DNA of 64,000 bases, from contig NZ_KB898725.1 of assembly GCF_000377785.1 (NCBI RefSeq), forward strand, positions 245,775-309,774. Reading direction: 5' to 3'. Each line of letters begins with the position of its first letter. The first letter of the stretch is position 1. Under the pieces are notes generated by a model. The model searched no databases and was not told the origin of the DNA. It worked only from the letters and a program-made list of their open reading frames with translations. This document shows positions 46,496 to 55,520 of the stretch, piece after piece. The DNA comes from Thioalkalivibrio sp. ALJ24. Its GTDB lineage: Bacteria; Pseudomonadota; Gammaproteobacteria; Ectothiorhodospirales; Ectothiorhodospiraceae. The translations under genes and the position numbers were made by a program.

Positions 46496-47335
46496 ATGGC
46501 TGCCATTTCCCGCAATCGCGGCCCGCTGCGCCGCGGTGTCCAGCGCATCCGGCGCCGCTGGCGGCGCCGGCGTGCGGACGTCCACCTGATCTCCTACCCC
46601 AAATGCGGGAGGACCTGGCTGGTCGTGCTCCTCAGCAAGTCCCTCGAACTGCATTACGGAATCCGTCTGCGCAAGCCGCTGCGCCTGCGGGGCTATGCCC
46701 GCCCCTGGCGCGACATCCCCTACATCCTGCAGCACCACGACGGCGGTCCGGAATTCCTGCTCCCGGAGGAGCTGGAACAGGACAAGAGCGACTATGCGGG
46801 GCGCAAGGTCGTCTTCATGGTCCGCGACCCCCGGGATGTCCTCGTTTCGTCCTATTTCCAGAAGACCCGCCGCAACGCGAACTACCAGGGCCGCATGGAA
46901 GACTATGTCAGGGAACGGCGCGGCGGGATCGAGACATTGGTCGATTTCTACAATATCTGGGCGCGCAACCGTGACGTGCCGGGCGATTTTCTGTTGCTGC
47001 GCTATGAAGACCTGCACGCCGACACCACCGGCCAGCTCCGGCGAGTGCTCGAATTCATCGGCATGCAGGACGTATCCAAGGAAACCCTCCGGGCCGCGGT
47101 GGATTTCGGCCGCTTCGACAACATGCGCCAGCTGGAATCCCGCAACGCGATGGGGAGCAGTTCGCTGGCCGCTCGCGACGCCGACGACACCGAAAGCTAC
47201 AAGACCCGCAAGGGCGAGGTCGGCGGCTACCGCGAATACCTCGACGGCGAAAGCCTCGAATACGTCGAGGCCATCATCAACGAACGTCTGGACCCCTGGT
47301 ACGCGGGCTACCGCTATTTCAGCACGGCATCATGA
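46496..47335 (+). CDS. Sulfotransferase (Sulfotransfer_1 type)
   Basis: A 279-residue protein with the most canonical PAPS-binding motifs in the cluster: 5'-PSB loop VHLISYPKCGRTWLVVLL (Lys36) and 3'-PB segment VVFMVRDPRDVLVSSYFQ. The C-terminal KTRKGEVGGYREYL fits the family's GxxG region. The N-terminus is extremely basic (RIRRRWRRRR), perhaps for membrane or polyanion contact. It begins two bases after the previous sulfotransferase stop and overlaps the next by four, so three different sulfotransferases are translated in a row. Acceptor unknown. Confidence 0.9.
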   Translation: MAAISRNRGPLRRGVQRIRRRWRRRRADVHLISYPKCGRTWLVVLLSKSLELHYGIRLRKPLRLRGYARPWRDIPYILQHHDGGPEFLLPEELEQDKSDYAGRKVVFMVRDPRDVLVSSYFQKTRRNANYQGRMEDYVRERRGGIETLVDFYNIWARNRDVPGDFLLLRYEDLHADTTGQLRRVLEFIGMQDVSKETLRAAVDFGRFDNMRQLESRNAMGSSSLAARDADDTESYKTRKGEVGGYREYLDGESLEYVEAIINERLDPWYAGYRYFSTAS

Positions 47336-48237
47336 CCACTCACGCGACGCCCCCGGTCATCATCATCGGCATGCACCGCTCGGGCACCAGCCTGCTGACC
47401 CGGGTGCTGCAGCAGGCCGGATTCTTCATGGGCGTCGGCGCCAGCCGCAACGAAGAGGCGGCCTTCACCAACGCGATCAACGCCTGGCTCTTCCGCGAGG
47501 CCTCCGCGACCTGGGACCGCCCGGAGTCGTTCGACTGGTTACTGGAGGACGAAACACTCAGGCCGTGGCTGCTGGACTACATGGAAGGGGTCGTGCGCGG
47601 GCCGGCCAGCCTGCGCTTTCTCGGGTTACGCCGCGGTCTGCGCGGCGGCGGCATGCCCGGGCAAACCGCTCCCTGGGGCTGGAAAGATCCGCGCAATACC
47701 TACACGCTGCCGCTGTGGCTGGAGCTCTTTCCGCAGGCCCGGGTGCTGCACATCACGCGGCACGGCGTGGATGTGGCGGCAAGCCTGCGCGCCCGCCGCC
47801 GCGGGGTCTTCGACAAGCGCGTGCGCCGCTATCGATCCCTGCGGGGGTGGTATCGCAATCACCCCGGCGCCCCGGCGCGGCGCGGTTTCGCTCCCCAGGT
47901 ACGGTGCCGTACGCTGGAAGGCGGCTTCTCTCTGTGGGAAAGCTACCTGCAGCGGGCCCAGGAGCATGTCCGGGCCCTGGGACCCAATGCGATGGAGATC
48001 GCTTACGAGGACCTGCTGAGAGATCCGGCGCGACTGCTGCCGCAGGCCCTGGAGTTCTGCGGCTGCCCCCCCCATGCCGAACGGGTGGCTGCTGCAGCGA
48101 CGAGTTTCCGTCCCGACCGAGCCCACGCCTGGCAGCATAATGAAGAGCTGCGCGCCTTTGCTGCCAGCGTATCCGACCGCCTTGCCCGGCTTGGTTATGC
48201 CCCGTCTGCCGAGAATGCCCCGGCCAGAACCGGATAA
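47332..48237 (+). CDS. Sulfotransferase family protein (Sulfotransfer_3-like)
   Basis: A 301-residue protein with a P-loop-like 5'-PSB motif PVIIIGMHRSGTSLLTRVLQ at the N-terminus and a 3'-PB region VLHITRHGVDVAASLRARR. WGWKDPRNTYTLPLWLELFP is typical of bacterial sulfotransferases of this subfamily. Together with the two genes before it, this is the third member of a coupled run (ATGA overlap). It converges with the GT4 gene on the other strand, leaving 17 bases between them. Substrate unknown. Confidence 0.86.
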   Translation: MTTHATPPVIIIGMHRSGTSLLTRVLQQAGFFMGVGASRNEEAAFTNAINAWLFREASATWDRPESFDWLLEDETLRPWLLDYMEGVVRGPASLRFLGLRRGLRGGGMPGQTAPWGWKDPRNTYTLPLWLELFPQARVLHITRHGVDVAASLRARRRGVFDKRVRRYRSLRGWYRNHPGAPARRGFAPQVRCRTLEGGFSLWESYLQRAQEHVRALGPNAMEIAYEDLLRDPARLLPQALEFCGCPPHAERVAAAATSFRPDRAHAWQHNEELRAFAASVSDRLARLGYAPSAENAPARTG

Positions 48238-48254
48238 CGGCAGCCGGCAAGGTG

Positions 48255-49373
48255 TCACGAACGCGCGGCAGGCGACTCGTCCTTCACGAGCCCCATGACT
48301 TGCGCATACCGAAGGGCGACGCGGTCGCTGCGGAAGCGATCCAGGCCTTCGCGGATCCGCCCCTCCCCGGGCGGGTTTTCCAGCGTCGCCTCCAGGGCTG
48401 CGGCCAGTGCATCCGCGTCTCCCACCGGCACGAGCGGCCCGATCCGCCCGTGCTGAAGAATCTCGGCCGGACCGGAAGGACAGTCGGTGGCCACCGCCGG
48501 CGCTCCGGCCGCCAGCGCTTCGATCAGGACGTTACCCAGTCCTTCATAACGCGAAGAAAGGCAGAAGACCCCGGCCCGGGCGAAATAGGGCAACGGGTCC
48601 GGGACATAGCCGGGAAGGTCAACGGCCTCCGCCACCCCCAGCCGCCGTGCCTGGTCCAGCAGGGCTTCACGCAGGGGCCCCTCGCCCAGGATCACCAGTC
48701 GCACCGCACGCCGTTCGTGCAGCCGGGCGAAGGCCTCCAGCAGCGTGGCAAAGTCCTTCTGCGGTGTCAGGCGACCAGCCCCGACAATGACCGGCGGTCC
48801 GTCACCGGCGAACCAGGGATGATCCACGGGCGCCTTCACGCGCTCGGGAATGTCCGGGGTTACGGTCGGGTTGTAGATTACCTCGATCCGTTCGGGATCC
48901 ACGTCAAAATGCTCGATCAGATCATCCCGGACGCCTTCGGAGATCGCGATGACCCGGTCGGCATGCCGGTACAGCCACCGCGCCGAACGCCGCTTGAATC
49001 GGCGACGCAACGTCTGGCTGGGAGTGTTGGTCACCTTCACGAACACCGGCGACGGCACCCATCTCAGCATGCGCCCCAGCACCGCCACCTTGGCCGAATG
49101 ATCCTTGGCGGTCAGCACCGCCGCAGGTGGTTCCTGCCGCAGCAGACGCCGCAGTTTGAACAGGCTGTCGAACTTGCCCCTGCTCTGAAGATCCACCACC
49201 TCGACGGCCGCCGGGAGTTCCTCCGGGTAGGGCACCTGTCCGCCACGGGTCAGCACAAGCCGGGGCCGGATGCCCAGTTGCAGGAACTCCCGACACAGGA
49301 TCAGCATCTTGCGCTCGATCCCGCCCCAGGCCTTGAAGGGTGCGAAAATCACCAATCTCGAACTCAATGCCAC
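48255..49373 (-). CDS. Glycosyltransferase family 4 (second paralogue, opposite strand)
   Basis: A 372-residue GT-B enzyme read leftward, against its neighbours. The donor-site half contains GRLTPQKDFATLLEAFARLH, RLVILGEGPLREALL and SSRYEGLGNVLIEALAAGAP. The N-terminal half starts RLVIFAPFKAWGGIERKMLI. It is closely similar to the GT4 proteins at 44549 and 56279. Start is uncertain: GTG 49373 and TTG 49367 both follow a GGGAG; ATG codons further up (49433, 49415) lack support. The reversed orientation suggests an inversion or separate insertion. Sugar specificity unknown. Confidence 0.83.
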   Translation of the reverse strand: MALSSRLVIFAPFKAWGGIERKMLILCREFLQLGIRPRLVLTRGGQVPYPEELPAAVEVVDLQSRGKFDSLFKLRRLLRQEPPAAVLTAKDHSAKVAVLGRMLRWVPSPVFVKVTNTPSQTLRRRFKRRSARWLYRHADRVIAISEGVRDDLIEHFDVDPERIEVIYNPTVTPDIPERVKAPVDHPWFAGDGPPVIVGAGRLTPQKDFATLLEAFARLHERRAVRLVILGEGPLREALLDQARRLGVAEAVDLPGYVPDPLPYFARAGVFCLSSRYEGLGNVLIEALAAGAPAVATDCPSGPAEILQHGRIGPLVPVGDADALAAALEATLENPPGEGRIREGLDRFRSDRVALRYAQVMGLVKDESPAARS

Positions 49374-49567
49374 CGCTCCCGTTCCTCGGCCGGAATGAAG
49401 GCACGCACTCACCATACTCGATCTCGTGTACACATATGATGCATCCTGCGAAATTCCACATCCGGCTTAATCGTGACGGGCTCAAATGAGCCGCTCATCT
49501 GGTCGGCCCTGCTCGGTTTGTGGTGTAATAAGACCGATAATCTCGCCAAACACCGGGGGCCCGCCGG

Positions 49568-50296
49568 ATGATCGTTTGCCACCGGCACCGTTTCATCTTC
49601 ATCAAGACCCGCAAAACCGCCGGCAGCAGCATCGAGATCGCGCTCTCCCGCCTTTGCGGCCCCGGAGACATCGTCACGCGCCTGAGCTCGGAGCGGGGCG
49701 AAGAAAGACTCCGACAAGAAGAGGGCGGCTATGGCCCCACCGGCGACCGGAAGCCCGTTCTTGCACACCGTGGGTTCCGGGAGTGGCGCCGGCTGCTTAC
49801 GCAGGGACAACGCGCACGCTGGAGGCAGCACACTACTGCACGAACTCTTCGCGAGCTGCTTCCTAGCCATGTATGGGACAGCTATCTCAAGATCACGGTC
49901 GAGCGTAACCCATGGGACCGTGCCCTGTCGCGGTACTGGTGGATGAAGGGCCGGCGCGAAGAACAGGGGCAGACGGATTTCCCCAGCGTGTCCGAGTACC
50001 TGATCTGGATGGAGAAAAACAAGCCTCAGTGGATCTCTAACTGGGCACACTACGCCATCGACGATGGCCTGCTCGTCGACCGGGTTCTTCTTTACGAACG
50101 GCTCGACTCGGATCTGGCCGAACTCGCGCAAACGCTCGGGGTCGACGCGACGCAATTGCAACTGCCAGAACAAAAGGCAAAAGGCGGGTTCCGGAAAGAC
50201 ACACGCTCATACCGGGATGTACTCGGCCAATCAGACAGGACCCTTATCGAGCGGGTCTGCCAACCCGAGATCCGTGCGTTCGGATATCAATTTTAA
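49568..50296 (+). CDS. Sulfotransferase family 2 protein (paralogue B)
   Basis: A 242-residue close paralogue of the protein at 45759. 5'-PSB segment FIFIKTRKTAGSSIEIALSR, 3'-PB segment LKITVERNPWDRALSRYWW, then the shared DFPSVSEYLIWMEKNKPQW and LPEQKAKGGFRKDTRSYRD. The two copies flank two other sulfotransferases and the reversed GT4 gene, as if this block had been duplicated or inserted. A 194-base divergent gap precedes it, with TAATAA as a weak -10 candidate at about 49528. Cytoplasmic; acceptor unknown. Confidence 0.86.
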   Translation: MIVCHRHRFIFIKTRKTAGSSIEIALSRLCGPGDIVTRLSSERGEERLRQEEGGYGPTGDRKPVLAHRGFREWRRLLTQGQRARWRQHTTARTLRELLPSHVWDSYLKITVERNPWDRALSRYWWMKGRREEQGQTDFPSVSEYLIWMEKNKPQWISNWAHYAIDDGLLVDRVLLYERLDSDLAELAQTLGVDATQLQLPEQKAKGGFRKDTRSYRDVLGQSDRTLIERVCQPEIRAFGYQF

Positions 50297-50304
50297 GCGA
50301 CGCG

Positions 50305-51714
50305 ATGGTCATAATGGAAACAACCGCTGAGCCCGGCTCCGAGGGCAAAAAAGGCCTCGGGCCACTCAGACACTGGGCCATAGGCTCGGCATACGGCTTC
50401 GCCTTCTTCGGGTCCATTAGCATATCCCTGGGCCAACTGTTCCAGGCAATCATGCTGGTGCTGGCCATCATTATCGTCATCCGGCACTGGTCTTCACTGC
50501 GCAGTTCCCCGATGCTCTGGGTAACGGTGGGGTTCATCCTCTACGTCATAGGGCGCGGGACAGCAGCGGCGCTTTTAGAACGCCCCGACATGGCTGCCGA
50601 ACAATGGGAGGGAACCGGTGACTGGGTCCGAACCGGGCCGCTCCCCATCCTGCTGATGGGCCTGATGCTGGCAGCGAGCGGCAACTGGATACGTCATTCG
50701 CTCGGCATCGTGGTCACCTGGGCACTGGGCTTCCTGCTGATGCTGGCCAGCGGCTTTTCCTTGTCGGAGTTGCATGCCGCCATTTTCGAAGGACATCGCT
50801 ACATGGAGGGTGTCAACCCCTGGATTGATGGCCTCAAACTCGCGACCCTAGTTTTAGCGGCTCTCGCCCTGGCGCCCGCCCTGCTGGGACAGACACGAGG
50901 CTGGGGACTGGCATGGCGAATCACCCTCTGGACCTGCGCAACGACCATGGCGTTGGTCGGGATCGTTGTCTTTCAGGCCCGGACCATCTGGCTTGCCACT
51001 CTGATCGGTCTCCTATTCCTGGTGCCGGCCATGCTCTGGTTCGGCCGGCGGGAACTCTCGGGGAAACATTCTCGCACGATCGGCGTCACCATTCTGCTCG
51101 GAGTAATCACGGCGGCAGGGGTACTCGCCTCATCATGGGACAACATTCAGGACCGGTGGGCCGCGGGCGACCAGGGTGAATTCCTCCGGGGGATGATCAC
51201 CACACCACCGAGCAACTGGATCGAGGAGCTGCCCTCAGACGGGCAGGCCATCCGGGCCGCTTATCTGGTGACAGGGTTCGAATATCTCATGGAACGCCCC
51301 ATGATGGGATACGGGCCAGCTGATCCGCGATATCTCCGATTCGAGGACCCTGATCTTCCCGACGTCCTTGAAGGCCGGCAGGGGCATTTCCATAACGGCC
51401 ACCTTGAGATCATGCTCCGGTTTGGAGGCATTGGATACGCATTCATCGTCATGACCATCCTGCTCTCCATCAATGAAATACGCATTCAGGTGAGACGAAA
51501 AAATGCAGCGCGCTTCCTGGCACTTGCGACAGCTGCGTTCCTGATAACGTTCCTAGTCGCATCACTGGCCAGTGCAAATCTTAATCGTTTCCGGGTGGAA
51601 CACCTTTATGGAATCATGTTCGGGGTGATGTGGGCCGCCGCATTCGCCCGAAAACTCGGATGGGACAGCATCCGACCAACTGCCCCCCCCATTCAATCCA
51701 ACGAACCGAGCTAA
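50305..51714 (+). CDS. O-antigen ligase/polymerase family membrane protein
   Basis: A 469-residue polytopic protein with about 11-12 hydrophobic segments. The large periplasmic loop carries MMGYGPADPRYLRF followed by GRQGHFHNGHLEIMLRFGG; the His-rich HFHNGH element is the hallmark of the Wzy_C/O-antigen ligase superfamily. It could be WaaL, joining O-chain to lipid A-core, or a Wzy polymerase; sequence alone does not decide. Two ATGs are close together (50305, 50314). Codon use here is visibly less GC-rich than in the flanking housekeeping genes. Confidence 0.85.
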   Translation: MVIMETTAEPGSEGKKGLGPLRHWAIGSAYGFAFFGSISISLGQLFQAIMLVLAIIIVIRHWSSLRSSPMLWVTVGFILYVIGRGTAAALLERPDMAAEQWEGTGDWVRTGPLPILLMGLMLAASGNWIRHSLGIVVTWALGFLLMLASGFSLSELHAAIFEGHRYMEGVNPWIDGLKLATLVLAALALAPALLGQTRGWGLAWRITLWTCATTMALVGIVVFQARTIWLATLIGLLFLVPAMLWFGRRELSGKHSRTIGVTILLGVITAAGVLASSWDNIQDRWAAGDQGEFLRGMITTPPSNWIEELPSDGQAIRAAYLVTGFEYLMERPMMGYGPADPRYLRFEDPDLPDVLEGRQGHFHNGHLEIMLRFGGIGYAFIVMTILLSINEIRIQVRRKNAARFLALATAAFLITFLVASLASANLNRFRVEHLYGIMFGVMWAAAFARKLGWDSIRPTAPPIQSNEPS

Positions 51715-51716
51715 CC

Positions 51717-52649
51717 GTGCGGATTGTCGTCTTTTCCTACAACCGGGGCCGTTACCTGCAAAATTGCCTCGCCTCGCTGTTTCGGCATGCACCCCATTAT
51801 CCCGTTACGGTGATGGATGATGGCAGCACTGACCCCGCGGTGGACACCGCGCTGGAAGCGTTTGGCGAGAAGATTCGTGTGATACGGAACGACCGCGCAA
51901 GCACTGCATATCTGGGCGGTCTCTACGCAAACATGCAGCAAGCCCTGGATGATCGCGGCGGTGACGACCTGGCCCTGTTCATCCAGGACGACCAGCAGAT
52001 CGTGAGGGATCTGAACGATCGGGACGAGCAACACTGGAAGCGCTTTTTCGCAGTCCATCCGGAAGCCGTGGAACTCGCCACGACGTTCCTCAAGGCCAAC
52101 CGGCGCCCCGGTTCGCTCAACTTCCACATCGACCCGGAAGTGCCAGTTTATTTCCGCGATGACTCAGTCAGCCGCCGTGCCCATTTTGCTGCCACCGGGC
52201 TGTTTCACACCGCTCGCCTGCGTGAAGCCAACTGGGGCTTCATGCCTACCGAAGGCGAAAACAACCAGCAGGCTCGCGAACTCGGCGTCAAAATGGGATT
52301 TACACCGTATCCATTCATGATGTGGCTCCCCAATGCCGAGAGCTCAAAATTCCGGCGCAAGAGCCTCCTTCACCGCTTCGCCGAATGGTATCGGGAAGTC
52401 GGATTCTATCCGTACGAACCCATGACCCCGTCCGAAGTGAAGTGGCTTTACGAACGTGACCTGAGCATATTACCGCTTGCCCAGGAAGTCCTTCGGCCGA
52501 CGGGCATGAAGGAAGACCAAAAATGGCTCTTCGAAGATGCGACGAAATCAATTCGCTTCATTCATCGACGTCTGAAACGCAAGAAAAAGAGGGAGGCCGC
52601 TCGCGCAAGAAACAAGGACCGCAATCATGGAGGGCACTCCGGTGACTGA
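51717..52649 (+). CDS. Glycosyltransferase family 2-like protein
   Basis: A 310-residue GT-A-fold protein. The nucleotide-sugar motif is at the N-terminus (RIVVFSYNRGRYLQNCLASL, then VTVMDDGSTDPAVDTAL) and the metal-binding DxD-type element is LALFIQDDQQI. It starts at GTG 51717, two bases after the preceding stop. The C-terminus is very basic (RRLKRKKKREAARARNKDR) and overlaps the next sulfotransferase gene by 23 bases. No hydrophobic segment is visible. Donor and acceptor unknown. Confidence 0.82.
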   Translation: MRIVVFSYNRGRYLQNCLASLFRHAPHYPVTVMDDGSTDPAVDTALEAFGEKIRVIRNDRASTAYLGGLYANMQQALDDRGGDDLALFIQDDQQIVRDLNDRDEQHWKRFFAVHPEAVELATTFLKANRRPGSLNFHIDPEVPVYFRDDSVSRRAHFAATGLFHTARLREANWGFMPTEGENNQQARELGVKMGFTPYPFMMWLPNAESSKFRRKSLLHRFAEWYREVGFYPYEPMTPSEVKWLYERDLSILPLAQEVLRPTGMKEDQKWLFEDATKSIRFIHRRLKRKKKREAARARNKDRNHGGHSGD

Positions 52650-53706
52650 CCTCGTCATCCACATGGGCATGCCAAAGACTGGCACGACAACACTGCAGGG
52701 TAACGTATTCTCGCAGCTACCCGGCTTTCTCGGAAAAGAAAAGCAGGGTCGGTGCCTGTCCGGCACCCGCGAGGCGGCGCAAGGGTTGACGCGGCTTATG
52801 GAACGCCATTTTCGCAACGGTATGGACGAGTCGCTGCGTCAGGAGCTAGTCCGGTGGCGTACTGATTGCATGCGACTCTTTCAGGCGCAGCATACGGACC
52901 GGGAGCTTTCGGGTCCTCTCATCCTGAGCGAAGAGCGGCTCGCCATGTGGCCTGTAAACAAGGGCCACGTATCCAAGTGGCCAATCCAGCCGGGTTCCCG
53001 ACGATCGACCGTCGGCAACCTCCCTGATCGGCACCACCCTGCACCTTTCGTTGCATTCCTCCAGGCTGTTCGAGAAGAGCTGTGGCCTGACGGGCGCGTC
53101 AAGGTTCTGCTCACCCTGCGTAACCAGGCGGACTGGCTAGCATCCCACTACAGCCATATGAGCAACCGCATCCCCGGTGCTTGTCAGAGAGACTTTGAAG
53201 CTCGTGTAAAGATGCTCATCAGAGCGCCCGAACCATTCCTCGAGTGGTCTGCATGGGTAGAACAAATCACCGCCACTGTGGGAACGGACAATACTTGTGT
53301 ACTACCGATGGAGTTAATCGGGACACGGCAATACTGGGAGCAGCTGAGCGAGTTCCTACATTTGGAGCAACCGATCTGGCGTTGGGAATCCTTTGCGTCC
53401 CACCCGCGCAACGTGCGTCCCAAATCAGCGCCGGACACATGGAGCTTGCGCCCACTCAACAGCAAAAAACTCTTGTCGCCCCTTTTGGGCGAAGGCAAGC
53501 GTTCGGCGTTTGAGTGGACATTAAAAGTTATTCGCCGAATCGAACCCTGTTTTCGCCCTTTATTTTCCATCACCATCGATCGGGCCAGGGACGAAAAAAT
53601 CACCCTGACCCCGGAGTTGCGAGCACAGATAAAGGAAGCGTTTCATAGCGGCAATACAATGTTGTCCCATACGCTGGAGACCGACCTTTCCCAGCTGGGG
53701 TATTGA
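52627..53706 (+). CDS. Putative sulfotransferase, divergent
   Basis: A 359-residue protein with a sulfotransferase-like 5'-PSB loop in LVIHMGMPKTGTTTLQGNVF and a 3'-PB-like segment VKVLLTLRNQADWLASHYSH. The rest is not closely similar to the other sulfotransferases here. Two starts are possible: ATG 52627 with AAGGA eight bases upstream, or GTG 52642 with GGAGG eight bases upstream. Base composition is distinctly lower in GC (53521-53580 has 25 of 60 G+C by my count), pointing to recent acquisition. Function as a PAPS-dependent enzyme is inferred from the motifs. Confidence 0.78.
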   Translation: MEGTPVTDLVIHMGMPKTGTTTLQGNVFSQLPGFLGKEKQGRCLSGTREAAQGLTRLMERHFRNGMDESLRQELVRWRTDCMRLFQAQHTDRELSGPLILSEERLAMWPVNKGHVSKWPIQPGSRRSTVGNLPDRHHPAPFVAFLQAVREELWPDGRVKVLLTLRNQADWLASHYSHMSNRIPGACQRDFEARVKMLIRAPEPFLEWSAWVEQITATVGTDNTCVLPMELIGTRQYWEQLSEFLHLEQPIWRWESFASHPRNVRPKSAPDTWSLRPLNSKKLLSPLLGEGKRSAFEWTLKVIRRIEPCFRPLFSITIDRARDEKITLTPELRAQIKEAFHSGNTMLSHTLETDLSQLGY

Positions 53707-53724
53707 CGAAGGTAGTTTTAGCCG

Positions 53725-54480
53725 ATGCTGATCTCTCACAAATACAAATTCATCTTCATCAAGACCGGAAAGGTCGGCGGGACATCACTGGAGATGGCCC
53801 TTTCAAGGTTCATGGACCCCGAAGACATCATCACTCCACTTACCTGGGGTGATGAGAAGGAACGCTACCAACGCGGCTACCCTACAGCACAGAACTTCGA
53901 ACAGGCATTGCGCGGCCTGACGCCCCGACAATGGCCACGCTGGTTCCGTTCAGCTATCGGCACTCGATTAGGCAACCGGGAAAAGGCCTTGCGAGCAACA
54001 ACCAGAGCTCCCAAGCGCTACTGGGACCACATGCCCGCCAGGGCGATACGTGAGCGCGTGGGCGAAGAAGTCTGGAACTCGTACTACAAATTTTCCATTG
54101 AACGAAACCCTTGGGATAAAATGGTTTCTCGGTACTTCTGGGACCCCAAGAAGCGGAAGGCCGGGCTTTCATTCAGGGAATTTATTCTTTCCGGGAACGG
54201 ACTGAAGAGCAATTTCAACTACTATACCCTCAACGGCATCCTTGGCGTAGATCGATTGATCCGCTATGACCGACTAAACGAAGAGCTGGGCGACGTGTCC
54301 CGTGAGCTCGGACTACCGGAGGATGTAGGCGAAACTCTCCGGGGCCTTTCTGCCAAGGGGGGGTATCGCAAAGGCCGAGATGTGGTGAGCCTTTATGATG
54401 ACGAGACGCGAAGGATTGTGGAGGTCTTCTTCGCAAGGGAGATTCAGTTGCTGGGTTTCGAGTTCGAGGAGTGCCCGTGA
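53725..54480 (+). CDS. Sulfotransferase family 2 protein (paralogue C)
   Basis: A 251-residue relative of the proteins at 45759 and 49568. The N-terminus KFIFIKTGKVGGTSLEMALS and the following DPEDIITPLTW are nearly the same as in paralogue A; the 3'-PB segment is YKFSIERNPWDKMVSRYFWD. The middle differs: it has a longer insert with QALRGLTPRQWPRWFR. The gene is A+T-richer than paralogue A, so it may have arrived separately instead of arising by local duplication. It ends in a GTGA overlap with the next gene. Confidence 0.84.
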   Translation: MLISHKYKFIFIKTGKVGGTSLEMALSRFMDPEDIITPLTWGDEKERYQRGYPTAQNFEQALRGLTPRQWPRWFRSAIGTRLGNREKALRATTRAPKRYWDHMPARAIRERVGEEVWNSYYKFSIERNPWDKMVSRYFWDPKKRKAGLSFREFILSGNGLKSNFNYYTLNGILGVDRLIRYDRLNEELGDVSRELGLPEDVGETLRGLSAKGGYRKGRDVVSLYDDETRRIVEVFFAREIQLLGFEFEECP

Positions 54481-55433
54481 CGGAAAGCAAGATTTTTGTG
54501 ATCTCCCTGCACCGCACGATGACTCGCAGCACGGACATCCTTCTGTCCAGCCTAGGGTACACCACACTCCATTTTCCCAAGTTCTTCAATGGCGAGAATC
54601 TGATGGAGGCAGTACGTGGGCTGGAGGATAATCCTGAAGAGGTACTGCAACGGCTGACCCCACTCATAGAGTCACGTGACGCCTTCAGCGACGTCCCGTT
54701 TCCGGGCCTTTACCCGCAGCTCGCCGAGCGCTGGCCAGATAGCCGCTTCATACTAGTCCATCGTGACCCTGACCACTGGGAACGTAGCGCCCGCGGCCAT
54801 ATGAAGGATCGGAAACTGTCACCCTACAACCGGATTCAGTACCGTCTCTACGTGGATGCAAACATCCAGCGATTGCCTGAGCTTCCGAAGGGAAGGCTTG
54901 CGGAAATCCACGAACAACACACGCATCAGGTACGGGAGCATTTTGAGAAACATCTGGGTGAGGCAGATCGCCTTTGTACTGTGGACATCGCAGACGGCAA
55001 CGCCGGGGAACAAATCTGCGCATTTCTGGGGCACGATCCGATACCCCTCCCCCGGCTTTCGGGACGCCCGTCCCCCGAGGATATGAAGACAAGCCGCGAG
55101 TGGGTGGAGGCTTGCCCTTACAAATCTGATGCCCGGTATTTCCTGGCTACCAACCTCCTGAACGCCGGAAGGGTTAAGGAAGCCCGGGAGCATCTGCGCT
55201 GCGCGATCCAGCACGAGCCGGACCAGCCGAAGCCGTATGCCATGTTGTCCGAGATTCTCGAACGGGAAAACGACCGCGAAGCCGAGGTGATGGCTCATCA
55301 CGCAGTCCGGTGCGGGCTGATACGCCCGAGGCTCTGCTCCCGCGCAGCCCGTGGGCGAGCGCGAGCGGGCCACTGGAAAGAGGCTTTTTCGCTCTGGATG
55401 ACCGGTCTCACCCATCGCGTGCGACGCCACTGA
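54477..55433 (+). CDS. Sulfotransferase-like protein with C-terminal TPR-like region
   Basis: A 318-residue protein. Residues 1-~200 look like a bacterial sulfotransferase domain: IFVISLHRTMTRSTDILLSS at the 5'-PSB position and RFILVHRDPDHWERSARGHM at the 3'-PB position. From about residue 220 a helical, TPR-like region follows (ARYFLATNLLNAGRVKEARE, HLRCAIQHEPDQPKPYAMLS). TPR-sulfotransferase fusions are known in bacteria, usually in the reverse order. The 5'-PSB loop HRTMTRST is unusual because it lacks the common GT pair, so activity is uncertain. GTG 54477 overlaps the previous stop. Confidence 0.75.
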   Translation: MTESKIFVISLHRTMTRSTDILLSSLGYTTLHFPKFFNGENLMEAVRGLEDNPEEVLQRLTPLIESRDAFSDVPFPGLYPQLAERWPDSRFILVHRDPDHWERSARGHMKDRKLSPYNRIQYRLYVDANIQRLPELPKGRLAEIHEQHTHQVREHFEKHLGEADRLCTVDIADGNAGEQICAFLGHDPIPLPRLSGRPSPEDMKTSREWVEACPYKSDARYFLATNLLNAGRVKEAREHLRCAIQHEPDQPKPYAMLSEILERENDREAEVMAHHAVRCGLIRPRLCSRAARGRARAGHWKEAFSLWMTGLTHRVRRH

Positions 55434-55520
55434 AACGTCGTGTGTCTCTCAAGGGAGCCTCCGTGACGAGTGCCAGCGGAACATAGACCCTCATCCTGCC
55501 ATTCACCAGCTGGAATACCA

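Noticed and set aside
50305-51714. Ligase/polymerase-family protein considered as a generic transporter
   Set aside because: The HFHNGH element in a periplasmic loop and the LPS context fit the O-antigen ligase/Wzy superfamily better.
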